Counted from the stretch's first letter, positions 1 through 8,205 are shown. The stretch: DNA of 64,000 nt from Cellulomonas sp. Root930 (GCA_001429255.1 LMJI01000001.1:3256266-3320265), one strand, 5' to 3'. Numbers and translations are program-made. The notes: generated from the sequence alone by a model not told the origin.

Positions 1-978
1 CAGGTGCTGCAGGAGGCCCGCGCCCTCGTCCCCGCCGGGCACGAGGGTGACGTCGACCTGGTCATGGCTCTGCTGGACGGCCGGGGGCTCCTTCCCGCCG
101 GTGTCGCGGGGATCGGCGGCCCCCAGGGCGAGCGCCTCCGCGTGGCGCTCGACGCGGTGCGCGCGGTCGCGCCACCCGGGACCGCCGAGCCCGACCTGCG
201 CGCGTGCCTGCTCGCACAGGCCCGGTGGCACGCCGAGCACGGCGGACCGGCCCTCCTGGTGACCCTCGTGCGGGACCACCTGGAGGACCTCGGCGACGAC
301 GACCTCGCCGGACGGCTCGGGGTGACTCCCACCGAGCTGAGCGACGCCCGGGCGGTCCTGCGGACGCGGCTGACCGTCGCGCCGCTGCCGCTCGGGCGCG
401 ACGACGCCGGGCTCGCGCCGCCCGACGTCGTGGTGCGCGAGGTGCAGGGCCGCCTCGTGGTCGAGGCCCTGGACGCGGGCGACCTCGGGCTGACCGTCGA
501 CGACGAGCTCGCCACGCTCCCGCTCGGGGCCGAGGCGGCGCAGTGGCGGGACGCGCACGTCGCCGACGCCCAGCGGCTGCTGTACCTGCTCGACCGCCGC
601 GCGGACACCCTCCGTCGCGTGACCGCCGCCGCCCTGGAGGTGCAGGAGGACTTCGTCCGGCACGGGCGCGCGGCGCACCGCCCGCTGACGCGCGCCCAGG
701 TGGCCGAGCGCCTGGGCCTGCACCCGTCGACCGTGTCGCGGGTGGTCCACGGCGCGGTCGTGGCGGTGCCCGACCGGCGGGTGCTGCCGCTGGCGGCCTT
801 CTTCGGCACGGCGGAGGCTCCGCGCGAGGCGGTCGCCCGGCTGTTCGCGTCGGACGACCCGCCGCACAGCGACGACGAGGCGCGCGCCCGGCTGGCCGCG
901 CAGGGCGTCCACCTGGCGCGCCGCACGGTCGCCAAGTACCGGGCAGCAGAACGCCGCCACGGGGCCGGCGCCACCTGA
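1..978 (+). CDS. rpoN: RNA polymerase sigma-54 factor, 5'-truncated by the window edge
   Basis: Sigma-54 recruits RNA polymerase to -24/-12 promoters and stays closed until an AAA+ activator spends ATP. About 325 residues are visible. The first ~130 match the core-binding domain; then come a helix-turn-helix (LGLHPSTVSRVVHG) and, at 916-945, the RpoN box read as ARRTVAKYRAA, which contacts the -24 element. The frame is open to base 1. Family members are usually 450-500 aa, so the activator-binding region I and the start codon must lie upstream; the GTG at base 4 is probably internal. The gene sits directly before a sigma-54-type promoter and a cluster ending in a sigma-54 activator, so the factor probably serves that cluster. 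Identification is firm from the RpoN box and HTH; its presence in an apparent actinobacterium is the odd point. Confidence 0.93.
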   Translation, partial: QVLQEARALVPAGHEGDVDLVMALLDGRGLLPAGVAGIGGPQGERLRVALDAVRAVAPPGTAEPDLRACLLAQARWHAEHGGPALLVTLVRDHLEDLGDDDLAGRLGVTPTELSDARAVLRTRLTVAPLPLGRDDAGLAPPDVVVREVQGRLVVEALDAGDLGLTVDDELATLPLGAEAAQWRDAHVADAQRLLYLLDRRADTLRRVTAAALEVQEDFVRHGRAAHRPLTRAQVAERLGLHPSTVSRVVHGAVVAVPDRRVLPLAAFFGTAEAPREAVARLFASDDPPHSDDEARARLAAQGVHLARRTVAKYRAAERRHGAGAT

Positions 979-984
979 TCCCGC

Positions 985-1045
985 GAAGCGCGCTTCTCAC
1001 CGACCCGTCCCGGCACGACGCCCGGACGAAGCGGGCTTCCACCGA
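985..1045. promoter_or_regulatory. Paired palindromes, candidate enhancer (UAS) for the sigma-54 activator
   Basis: Two matching 12-bp palindromes: GAAGCGCGCTTC at 985-996 and GAAGCGGGCTTC at 1028-1039, each followed by a near-identical tail (TCACCGA and CACCGA). Centres are 43 bp apart, about four helical turns, so both face the same side of the DNA. They lie roughly 110 and 155 bp upstream of the expected start of the -24/-12 promoter, the usual range for activator sites. The repeats and spacing are seen directly; that the activator at the far end of the cluster binds them is inference. Confidence 0.62.
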
Positions 1046-1119
1046 GTCCTCGGCCACCCCCTCCCCGAGAGCACGCACCACCTGAGCGGATGCACCGCAG
1101 GGCCGATCGCGCCACGGCG

Positions 1120-1135
1120 TGGCACGGAACGTGCA
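1120..1135 (+). promoter_or_regulatory. Sigma-54 (-24/-12) promoter of the unknown operon
   Basis: The site reads TGGCACG-GAAC-GTGCA against the sigma-54 consensus TGGCACG-N4-TTGCW. The invariant GG (1121-1122) and GC (1133-1134) are separated by exactly 10 bases, as required. Only one core base differs (G for the first T of TTGC). Transcription would start near 1145, leaving a leader of about 37 nt before the ATG at 1182. The adjacent rpoN gene and the activator at 8160-9536 make a chance match unlikely. Confidence 0.8.
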
Positions 1136-1181
1136 TGTGGTGAGGCACAGCGAGTTCACACGTCGGGGAAGGGATCCGCCC

Positions 1182-1817
1182 ATGCATGACATCGACCGAG
1201 CCCTGTTCGAGATGGGCCAGGAGACCGCCTGGGAGGGCGAGTCGGAGGACGAGTTCGCGGGACAGGCCGAGATGGAGCTGGCGACCGAGCTGCTCGAGAT
1301 CACCAACGAGGAGGAGCTCGACCGGTTCCTCGGGGACGTGCTGCGCGGTGCCGTGCGCGCCGGGTCCGCCTTCGCGAGATCGAGCGCCGGCCGGGCGGTC
1401 GGCGGACTGCTGAAGTCCGCGGCGAAGCAGGCACTCCCCCACGTCGGACGCGCACTCGGCGGGCTGGTGCCCGGCGGTGGCGACATCGGAGGCAAGCTCG
1501 GCAGCTTCGTCGCCAGCCGGCTCGAGGCCGAGCTCGAGGGCCTGTCGCAGGAGGATCGCGAGCTCGAGATCAGCCGCGCCTTCGTGCGCTTCGCGGACGC
1601 GACGGCACGCGAGGCGGCCGCCGCGCCGCGTGGCGTGCCCCCGCAGGTGGCCGCGCAGCGCTCCGCCATGGCGGCCGCGCGCCGCTACCTGCCGGCCCTC
1701 ACCCCGGTGATCAGCCGTCTTGCCCCGCCGTCGGGCGGGCCCGGATCGCGCCGACCGCGGTCCACGTCGGGGCGCTGGGTGCGCCGCGGTCCGAACATCG
1801 TCCTGCTCAACGCGTAG
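1182..1817 (+). CDS. Acidic glycine-zipper-like protein, first paralogue of the sigma-54 operon
   Basis: 211 aa, function unknown. An acidic N-terminus (WEGESEDEFAG) precedes a motif shared with the next gene (ELLEITNEEELDRFLGD). Then comes a stretch rich in small residues and Gly spaced like helix-packing motifs (GRALGGLVPGGGDIGGKLGS), a second shared helix (FVRFADATAREAAAAP) and a basic tail. There is no signal peptide or clear transmembrane segment, though the Gly-rich helix could insert into or associate with a membrane. I start at the ATG with GGGGAAGG just upstream; an in-frame GTG 63 bases earlier lies inside the sigma-54 promoter and cannot be used by that transcript. First gene of the operon, 10 bp before its paralogue. 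Confidence 0.72.
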   Translation: MHDIDRALFEMGQETAWEGESEDEFAGQAEMELATELLEITNEEELDRFLGDVLRGAVRAGSAFARSSAGRAVGGLLKSAAKQALPHVGRALGGLVPGGGDIGGKLGSFVASRLEAELEGLSQEDRELEISRAFVRFADATAREAAAAPRGVPPQVAAQRSAMAAARRYLPALTPVISRLAPPSGGPGSRRPRSTSGRWVRRGPNIVLLNA

Positions 1818-1827
1818 GGAGACAGCC

Positions 1828-2826
1828 ATGACGTACCAGACCGAGTGGGCCGCAGAGGGTCCGCTGCAGGAGTGGGAGATCACCGGCGAGAGCGAGTGGT
1901 CCGGGGAAGGGGAGAGCGAGTGGGCCGGGGAGGGCGAGAGCGAGTGGTCCGGCGAGGCTGAGGGCGAGTGGGCCGGCGAGGGCGAGGGCGAGTGGTCCGG
2001 CGAAGGTGAGGGCGAGTGGTCCGGCGAGAGCGAGGACGAGCTCGTCCAGGAGCTGTTCGAGATCACGTCGGAGGACGAGCTCGACCAGTTCCTCGGCAAG
2101 CTGGTCAAGGGTGCCGGCAAGTTCCTCAAGTCCGGTGTGGGCAAGGCCGTCACGGGCGTGCTGAAGAAGGTGGCCAAGACCGCGCTGCCCATGGTCGGCG
2201 GCGCCCTCGGCAGCCTGGTCGCACCCGGGATCGGCACCGCCATCGGCGGAAAGCTCGGTTCCATGGCCTCGAGCCTGCTCGAGGCGGAGGAGGCCGAGGT
2301 CCTCGGTGAGGAGGAGGCCGAGTACGAGGCCGCCCGGCGCTTCGTGCAGTTCGGTCGCGCCACAGCGAGGTACGCCGCGGCTGCCCCGTCGTCGCTGCCC
2401 CCGCAGGTCGTCGCGCGCAGCTCCGCCGTGAGCGCGGCCCGGCGCTACGCCCCGTCCCTCCTGCGCCCGTCGACGCCCGGCTGGCGCAGTCGGCGCCAGC
2501 AGCGCCTCGGCACCTCCGGCGGCCGTCCGAGCGCTGCCCGCTCCGGATACGGCAGCGCCTACGGCGGCCGGACCCCGAGCTACGGCGGCACCTCACGCAG
2601 CCGCTACCGCTCCTCGGCGGGCGGCTACCGCACGCAACCACGAGGTTCCTCCGGCTACGGCGGCTCGTCCTGGCCGTCCCGACGCCGACCCCGCGGTGGC
2701 GTCTGGGGTGGCGGGTACTGGCCGGTCTACAACCCCTGGGACGCCGGGTGGGACGAGCCGCAGGGCGGCGACTGGTTCGGTGACGACACCGGACCCGACA
2801 CGGAGCTGGGGTTCGAGTTCGCATGA
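1828..2826 (+). CDS. Acidic repeat, glycine-zipper and SYG-rich protein, second paralogue
   Basis: 332 aa, function unknown. Residues ~15-70 are tandem copies of a short E-W-S/A-G-E-G/A-E unit, very acidic with regularly spaced Trp. Next comes the block shared with the previous gene (ELFEITSEDELDQFLGK, the Gly-rich helices ALPMVGGALGSLVAPGIG and GTAIGGKLGSMASS, and FVQFGRATARYAAAAP). The last ~120 residues are low-complexity and rich in Ser, Tyr, Gly and Arg, ending in a Trp/Gly/Asp stretch. There is no signal peptide. Such composition is typical of self-assembling or condensate-forming proteins, but that is inference. The two paralogues probably arose by duplication, with repeats and tail gained or lost afterwards. 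The stop overlaps the next start (ATGA). Confidence 0.75.
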   Translation: MTYQTEWAAEGPLQEWEITGESEWSGEGESEWAGEGESEWSGEAEGEWAGEGEGEWSGEGEGEWSGESEDELVQELFEITSEDELDQFLGKLVKGAGKFLKSGVGKAVTGVLKKVAKTALPMVGGALGSLVAPGIGTAIGGKLGSMASSLLEAEEAEVLGEEEAEYEAARRFVQFGRATARYAAAAPSSLPPQVVARSSAVSAARRYAPSLLRPSTPGWRSRRQQRLGTSGGRPSAARSGYGSAYGGRTPSYGGTSRSRYRSSAGGYRTQPRGSSGYGGSSWPSRRRPRGGVWGGGYWPVYNPWDAGWDEPQGGDWFGDDTGPDTELGFEFA

Positions 2827-4187
2827 TCACGCACGTCGAGCGGCGCGGAGCGGTGCCCACCGTCCTGGACGGCGAGGCACTGGCTCCCGCGCTCATCGCC
2901 CAGGAGGCCCAGGCGCTCCTCGTGCGGCTCGGGAGCCTGCGCCCCTTCGTCATGACCGAGACGATGGTGCTGGCCGCCGCCCTGCCGTACGAGGCGCACC
3001 GGGCGATCGAGCACTTCCTGCACTCCGGCCGGACGACCCTCCGCGAGCAGGTAGGGACGTTCCTCGAGTGGCTCGACGGCCCCGGCCGGGAGGCCCCCGC
3101 GTGGGAGCAGCAGCGCAGGTTCGTCGCGATCCGCATGCGGTTCAACGACGTGCTCTCGCAGCTCGACCTCTTCGCAGAGGTCGTCACGCAGCGCAGCGAG
3201 CAGGGCACCGGCGTCTGGCTGTCCGGACTCGACGGGCTCGCCCGCGACGCGGTCCAGGTGCCGGGCTCCCCCGTGCCTCCGCCTCCGCTCGTGTGCTACC
3301 TGGCGCGCGGTCCCGGTGCGGCCATCCGCCGTGCACGGACCCGGCTCCCCGGGGGGCGACTGTCGCCCGTCGCGATCATCCGGGTGCCCCGCGAGCGCAT
3401 GGTCGGGCACGGCGTCGCGTCCTCCCTCGTGCACGAGGTGGGCCACCAGGTGGCCGCCCAGCTCGACCTCGTGCCGTCGCTGCAGGCCGAGATCGACCGG
3501 CGTGCGGCGCGCGGGGACAGCCGGGCGTGGGCCGGCTGGCGGTCGACCGTGTCCGAGTGCATCGCGGACCTGTGGTCCGTCGGCAAGCTCGGGATCTCCT
3601 CGACCCTCGGCCTGCTCGCGGTCGTGAGCCTGCCGCGCGCCCTGACGTTCCGCCCACCGCGCGGCGACCCGCACCCCATGCCCTACGTGCGAGTCCTCCT
3701 GTCGGCGGCCGTCGGGATGACCCTCTACCCGCACCCCCAGTGGGCGGCCCTGGTCGCGGCGTGGAAGGCCTGCTACCCGGTCGGTGACGTCACGCCCGAG
3801 GTGCAGGAGGACATCGCCCGGCTCGAGCGCACCGCACCGGCGATGGCGGAGCTCATGGCCGCCCACCGACCGCCCGCGCTCGGCGGACGCAGCATCGCCG
3901 ACGTCCTTCCCCTCAGGTCACGCACGCCCGAGAGCCTCGTGGCGCGGTTCCAGGCCTGGGGCGACGACCTCGGGGTGCTGGCCCGCCAGCCGCCGAGCCT
4001 CGTGTTCGCCGTCATGGGCCAGGCCCGGGCGGCCGGACTCGTGGCTCCGCGCGCCGAGTCGGCCCTGCTCACCGACGTGCTGTCCGCCTGGGCGGTCCGC
4101 TCGAGCATCGACGTCATGCAACGCCCGCACACCACCGACGAACCCCTGCGCCCCGCGACGCCGGTCGCGGACAGCGCCCAGCCCTGA
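2823..4187 (+). CDS. Predicted zinc metallopeptidase (HEVGH), sigma-54 operon
   Basis: 454 aa. A zincin motif is clear: H204-E205-V-G-H208, followed ~37 residues later by E245 within ECIAD, which could be the third zinc ligand (gluzincin-like). The N-terminal ~150 residues are helical and unassigned; the C-terminal ~150 residues are also unassigned. No signal peptide or convincing transmembrane helix is seen, so it probably acts in the cytoplasm or leaves the cell by a non-Sec route. Translationally coupled to the preceding acidic protein through ATGA, which makes processing of the two acidic paralogues a reasonable but untested idea. The peptidase assignment rests on the motif alone. Confidence 0.7.
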   Translation: MITHVERRGAVPTVLDGEALAPALIAQEAQALLVRLGSLRPFVMTETMVLAAALPYEAHRAIEHFLHSGRTTLREQVGTFLEWLDGPGREAPAWEQQRRFVAIRMRFNDVLSQLDLFAEVVTQRSEQGTGVWLSGLDGLARDAVQVPGSPVPPPPLVCYLARGPGAAIRRARTRLPGGRLSPVAIIRVPRERMVGHGVASSLVHEVGHQVAAQLDLVPSLQAEIDRRAARGDSRAWAGWRSTVSECIADLWSVGKLGISSTLGLLAVVSLPRALTFRPPRGDPHPMPYVRVLLSAAVGMTLYPHPQWAALVAAWKACYPVGDVTPEVQEDIARLERTAPAMAELMAAHRPPALGGRSIADVLPLRSRTPESLVARFQAWGDDLGVLARQPPSLVFAVMGQARAAGLVAPRAESALLTDVLSAWAVRSSIDVMQRPHTTDEPLRPATPVADSAQP

Positions 4188-4197
4188 AGGGAACACC

Positions 4198-5724
4198 ATG
4201 GTCCAGATCAGTAACCCGCAGCTGAAGTCCAAGGGCCGGGTCGTCATCGACGTCGCCGGCCTCGACCCGAAGGCCGTCTACCGCATGGTCCTGAGCGGCC
4301 CGGCAGGGTTCGTCCCGCTCGACAGGGACCCGGATCGGGGCAAGACGTCGACGCAGCTGAGGTTCGAGCTGGCGACCGCGCCCACCGGGGCGTACCAGCT
4401 CGTCGCGCTCGAGCGCGACGGCGAGGAGGAGATCCAGGTCGCCGAACGCGCCTTCCACCTGCTCGGCGCCTCGGACCCGGTGGTGAACGACCCGCCGGCC
4501 ACGCGCGTCCAGCTCGACCGGACGCGGACGGTCCCCACCGAGGACCAGGTGCTCACCGACGAGATCCTGCGGGTGACGTCCGCGCGGAGCTTCCCGGAGT
4601 ACCAGGACTTCGTGGACGCGGCGCTGCTGCGCGAGACGGGCGGGGCGTTCTCTCCGCAGGCCTACGACGTCATCATCCGGGCGACGCGGGAGTTCCTCGA
4701 GCTCGACACCACGGACATCATCGACGTCGGCGGACGCTTCCTCGTCAACGGTGCCCTGCCGTACCTGAACAACGTCGCCTCCCGGTTCCGGGACGTGCGC
4801 GGTGGCCTCGAGAGCACGGAGCGCGTCTCCGACATCGACGAGACCCTCCTGACGGCACCCGCCCCGGTGGAGCTCATCTGGTCCTACTGGAACGAGGAGG
4901 CCGGGGTGCCTCAAGCCCTGAACCACATCCTCGCCCGGTTCCAGAACCGGCGGCTGCCGGGGGGCATCGAGCCTCTGGCACGGTTCTCGCTGAGCTACCT
5001 GCGACCGCTGCGCAACCTGCTCTTCACCTGGGGCGACCGGGAGATCGACCGTCTGACCGTCCGCCGGCGCGCCGCCGAGTACCAGTACGAGTACGGGCTC
5101 GACCTCATCGGACGTGCCGTGCCCGACTCGGCCCGCTACGTCGAGCGGCGCAGCCGGTTCCTCGAGTCGTTCCACACGCTGCTCCACGAGGCGCTCGTCT
5201 TCTACCGGCTGGACGACGACACGACGGTCGTGGCCAACGCGTTCCCGGTGCTCAACGCGCTGCGGGACACGCACCTGGTGCTCGCAGAGGGGGCGGAGAA
5301 CCAGTTCGACGGCGTGCCCCTGCAGTCGCGCATCGAGATCCTGGCGATGCAGTACATCCTGGCCCAGTCCGAGATGCGGGACTTCCTCGGCGGCCGGCCG
5401 ATGGTCCCCTACGAGGAGGCGTGGATGGACCGCGTCGACACCATGCGGTCCCTGTACGGCTGGGGCGACACGAGCGTCACGCACTTCCACGAGCTGGCGG
5501 TCCACGGTGAGGCGCTGGTGATGAGCGTGCGCTGGGGCGACTGGAACGCGATCGGTCTCAAGGCCGACTCGGCCGCCAACTGGGCACGGCTGATGCGCGA
5601 CGCGGTCCAGCGCTACGTCCACGCGTACCGCTCGGTCACCGGGGTCGACCTGCAGCTGGGGGTCGACGCGACGATGCCGGCCGTGCTGCTCGCGCGGCGC
5701 AACCGGACCCGCGCCCGGGCCTGA
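4198..5724 (+). CDS. Conserved-looking protein of unknown function, sigma-54 operon
   Basis: 508 aa, not recognised. The first ~95 residues look like a beta-rich domain (VVIDVAGLDPKAVYRMVLSG, then alternating hydrophobic strands to about 90). The remaining ~400 residues are mostly helical, with repeated Arg/Glu/Trp-rich segments and well-formed motifs such as LIWSYWNEEAG and FLESFHTLLHEALVFYRL. No signal peptide, membrane segment, nucleotide-binding loop or zinc motif is evident. GAAGGGA lies just before the ATG, 10 bp after the metallopeptidase stop. Its size and ordered sequence suggest a structural or scaffold-like partner, but nothing in the sequence proves it. Confidence 0.7.
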   Translation: MVQISNPQLKSKGRVVIDVAGLDPKAVYRMVLSGPAGFVPLDRDPDRGKTSTQLRFELATAPTGAYQLVALERDGEEEIQVAERAFHLLGASDPVVNDPPATRVQLDRTRTVPTEDQVLTDEILRVTSARSFPEYQDFVDAALLRETGGAFSPQAYDVIIRATREFLELDTTDIIDVGGRFLVNGALPYLNNVASRFRDVRGGLESTERVSDIDETLLTAPAPVELIWSYWNEEAGVPQALNHILARFQNRRLPGGIEPLARFSLSYLRPLRNLLFTWGDREIDRLTVRRRAAEYQYEYGLDLIGRAVPDSARYVERRSRFLESFHTLLHEALVFYRLDDDTTVVANAFPVLNALRDTHLVLAEGAENQFDGVPLQSRIEILAMQYILAQSEMRDFLGGRPMVPYEEAWMDRVDTMRSLYGWGDTSVTHFHELAVHGEALVMSVRWGDWNAIGLKADSAANWARLMRDAVQRYVHAYRSVTGVDLQLGVDATMPAVLLARRNRTRARA

Positions 5725-5735
5725 GGCGGTGCGCG

Positions 5736-6794
5736 GTGCTCGACCTGACGTCGTCGCTGTTCCTCGGCCTGCACCACGGGTCCGACGAGCTCGGCGGGTG
5801 GGCGACCCTCACCACCGGGCGCGCAGCGGCGCTCGGTGAGCCGGACCTCGCCCGCCGGGTGGCGGCACGGGTGGCGGCGAGCCAGGGCACGGCAGCGGGC
5901 GTCGTGCACCGCTCGGCCCTGCACGCGCTGGTCGACGTCGTGGACGTGCTCGCCCCCTCGGCGGTCGTCGTCGACGCGCACGCGTACCCGCTCGCCGGGA
6001 TCGCGGCCGGGTCGGCGGCGGCTCGCCGGGGGGCGACCGTCCGGACGTTCGCCCACCACGACGTCGGTGACGCCCGCCGGGTCCTGACGGCAACCGGCGC
6101 GCGACGTCCCGTCCTGGTGACCGACGGGTGGTGCGTCGGCTGCAACCGGCCCGCCCCGCTGGCCGAGCTGGAGCGGGTCGTCCTGGCGCACGGGGGCACG
6201 CTCGTCGTCGACGACACCCAGGCGTACGGCGTGCTCGGCCACCAATCCGGGCACGGGGGCTTCGGGCTCGACGGGGGCGGCACCTGGCGCTGGTCGGGCG
6301 GTCGTCCGGTGTCCGCCTTGCAGGTGGTGTCGCTCGCCAAGGGGCTCGGCGCGCCGGTCGCGGTGACCACCGGGCCGCGGCCGCTCGTCGAGCAGCTGAC
6401 GACGCACGGGACGCGCTGGCACTCCAGTGCGCCCACCTCCGCCGACCTGCTGGCCGCCGACCGAGCGACGGCACCGCGACTCCGTGACGAGCTGGCCGGG
6501 CGCCGCCGACGCCTCTGGAGGGTGGTGCAGGCGCTGCGCGACGGGCTGCGACGGCTCGGGCTCCGGGTAGCTGGCCTGCCGTTCCCGCTCGTCCACGTCC
6601 GTGCTCCGTCGGTCGACCCGGTGCGGCTCGTGCACGGCCTGGGCGCCCTGGGCATCCGCGGGCTGGCCCTCGCACCGGCGTGCCGCGCGGCACCGACCCT
6701 CACCTTCGCGCTCCGGGCCGACCTCACGGACGGCGACGTGCGCACCGTGCTCGCCGCGCTCCGCGAGGTGCTGGCGCAGGAGGTGGCGGCGTGA
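5736..6794 (+). CDS. PLP-dependent alpha-oxoamine-synthase-like enzyme
   Basis: 352 aa, fold-type I PLP enzyme resembling 8-amino-7-oxononanoate synthase and 2-amino-3-ketobutyrate CoA ligase. The cofactor motifs are present: D159-D160 in VVDDTQAYGVLG, matching VDDAHGxGVLG of the family, and the Schiff-base lysine K202 in SLAKGLGAP. Relative to typical members (~390-400 aa) it is short, and the usual His after Asp is replaced by Gln, so the substrate may not be the standard acyl-CoA plus amino acid. GTG start, 11 bp after the previous stop; its own stop overlaps the next gene (GTGA). Fold and cofactor are fairly secure, the reaction is unknown. A role in modifying an operon product or making a small molecule is inference. 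Confidence 0.75.
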   Translation: MLDLTSSLFLGLHHGSDELGGWATLTTGRAAALGEPDLARRVAARVAASQGTAAGVVHRSALHALVDVVDVLAPSAVVVDAHAYPLAGIAAGSAAARRGATVRTFAHHDVGDARRVLTATGARRPVLVTDGWCVGCNRPAPLAELERVVLAHGGTLVVDDTQAYGVLGHQSGHGGFGLDGGGTWRWSGGRPVSALQVVSLAKGLGAPVAVTTGPRPLVEQLTTHGTRWHSSAPTSADLLAADRATAPRLRDELAGRRRRLWRVVQALRDGLRRLGLRVAGLPFPLVHVRAPSVDPVRLVHGLGALGIRGLALAPACRAAPTLTFALRADLTDGDVRTVLAALREVLAQEVAA

Positions 6795-7552
6795 TCATCG
6801 ACGCGCACTGCCACGCGGGCCTCGGGGACGTCATGCCCGACCCGCTCGGAGGGCGGTCCACCGACGCACCCCTGCGTCGGTACGCCGCCCGGGCCGCGCG
6901 CGCCGGCATCAGCCACACGCTCCTGATGGCTCCGCCGTCGGACGACTACACGGTGGCGAACCGGGCGGTCGCGCGGCTGGTCCGGGCCGCGCCGCACCGG
7001 TGGACCGGGATCGTGTTCGTCGGCACCCGCGCGGACGCGGGCCGGGTCGCGACGATGGTCGGCACCGCCGTCGACCGGTGGGGCTTCCGCGCGATCAAGG
7101 TGCACTGGCGCGACGGGGACATGACCGACGAGGTCGCCCGGGTCGCGCAGGCCCGCCGCCTGCCGGTCGTCCACGACCCCGGCGGCGACGTGCAGCAGGT
7201 CGACCACTTCTCGGCGCGCTACCCCGACGTCGCCTGGGTCATCCCCCACCTGTCCTCGTTCGCCGACGACTGGCGCGCGCAGGTCCGGCTGACCGACCTG
7301 CTGGAGTCCCGACCCAACGTGTTCACCGACACCTCGGGGGTCCGGTACATCGACGTCCTCGTCGACGCCGTGCGTCGTGCCGGCGCGCACAAGGTCCTGT
7401 TCGGCACCGACGGGCCGTACCTGCACCCGGCCGTCGAGCTGGCGAAGGTGCAGGTCATGCAGCTCGCGCCCGCCGCACGGCACCTCGTGCTCGCGGGCAA
7501 CGTCCAGCGCCTGGTCGCCCGTGTCCGCCGCAGCACACCCATCCCGCACTGA
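6791..7552 (+). CDS. Amidohydrolase-superfamily metal hydrolase
   Basis: 253 aa. It opens with the metal-binding strand IIDAHCHAGLGD (HxH), has a candidate active-site lysine in FRAIKVHW, a late His in WVIPHLSS and an Asp in VLFGTDGPYLHP. That order fits the amidohydrolase 2 (COG2159-like) TIM barrel, whose members hydrolyse or decarboxylate small carboxylic substrates. Slightly short for the family (usually 270-330 aa). The GTG start is translationally coupled to the PLP enzyme, so the two probably act on the same metabolite. No signal peptide, therefore cytoplasmic. Substrate unknown. Confidence 0.78.
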   Translation: MIIDAHCHAGLGDVMPDPLGGRSTDAPLRRYAARAARAGISHTLLMAPPSDDYTVANRAVARLVRAAPHRWTGIVFVGTRADAGRVATMVGTAVDRWGFRAIKVHWRDGDMTDEVARVAQARRLPVVHDPGGDVQQVDHFSARYPDVAWVIPHLSSFADDWRAQVRLTDLLESRPNVFTDTSGVRYIDVLVDAVRRAGAHKVLFGTDGPYLHPAVELAKVQVMQLAPAARHLVLAGNVQRLVARVRRSTPIPH

Positions 7553-7569
7553 GCACCCCGGAGGAACCG

Positions 7570-8205
7570 ATGTCCACCGTCGCCGCCTGGACCGTCCCCG
7601 CGTCGCCGTCGCCGTCGACCGCGCACCAGATGCTCCCCCACCCGGCCATCCCCGCCGGCACACCGCAGCACGCGTACTCCGGCCCGGGCATCGCCGAGAT
7701 CAAGCCGCACAACCCGTCGGGCATCCGCGACGGTCTGCGGCAGCTGCACTCCCGGCGCAGGACGTTCCGCCGGGCGCACGGCAAGGACCCAGACATGTAC
7801 CTGATCACGTACTGGCACCGCCCCGGCGCTGCCCCCACCCGGGTCACGTTCTTCCTGCTCAAGCCGCTGAAGAAGCACCTGCCGGACGCGCCGCGCCGGA
7901 CCGGCGACGCGCGGTCCTGGCTGGCGTCGCTCGGCGTGTGGAACCGGCTCGGCAGCCCCGTGGACCTGCCTGGGCACTCCGCCCGGGCGTGGGCGCGCGC
8001 GATCGGGCCGGCCGCGCGCGGCCTGCTGGTGGAACCGCTCGCCCGCCGGGCGTTCTTCGCCCACCCGGGGTTCCGCGGACGCGCCACCGACCTGGCCCCG
8101 GCCAAGCAGTCGCAGATGCAGGGTCCGGACGTCTACTGGCGCGAGCTCGCCGAGTACCTCTACGAGCTCGCCTCGGAGCTGGGGTCCGTCGACCGCGCGG
8201 CATGA
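7570..8205 (+). CDS. Unknown protein, last gene of the sigma-54 operon
   Basis: 211 aa, not recognised. The N-terminal ~60 residues are Pro/Ser/Ala-rich and probably disordered. A basic segment follows (LHSRRRTFRRAHGKDP), then an ordered region with the hydrophobic motif VTFFLLKPLKK and a C-terminal helix ending AEYLYELASELGS. No signal peptide or catalytic motif is evident. ATG with GGAGGAAC six bases upstream, 17 bp after the amidohydrolase. Its last 46 bp overlap the 3' end of the convergent activator gene, which is unusual and ties the two ends of the island together. Confidence 0.65.
   Translation: MSTVAAWTVPASPSPSTAHQMLPHPAIPAGTPQHAYSGPGIAEIKPHNPSGIRDGLRQLHSRRRTFRRAHGKDPDMYLITYWHRPGAAPTRVTFFLLKPLKKHLPDAPRRTGDARSWLASLGVWNRLGSPVDLPGHSARAWARAIGPAARGLLVEPLARRAFFAHPGFRGRATDLAPAKQSQMQGPDVYWRELAEYLYELASELGSVDRAA

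Noticed and set aside
1119..1181. GTG start 63 bases upstream for the first sigma-54 operon gene
   Set aside because: It lies within the -24/-12 promoter and before the expected transcript start, and has no ribosome site.
1870..2040. Tandem repeats that might suggest a CRISPR or DNA satellite
   Set aside because: The repeats are in frame and encode a protein E-W-S-G-E unit; there are no spacers or palindromic repeat units.
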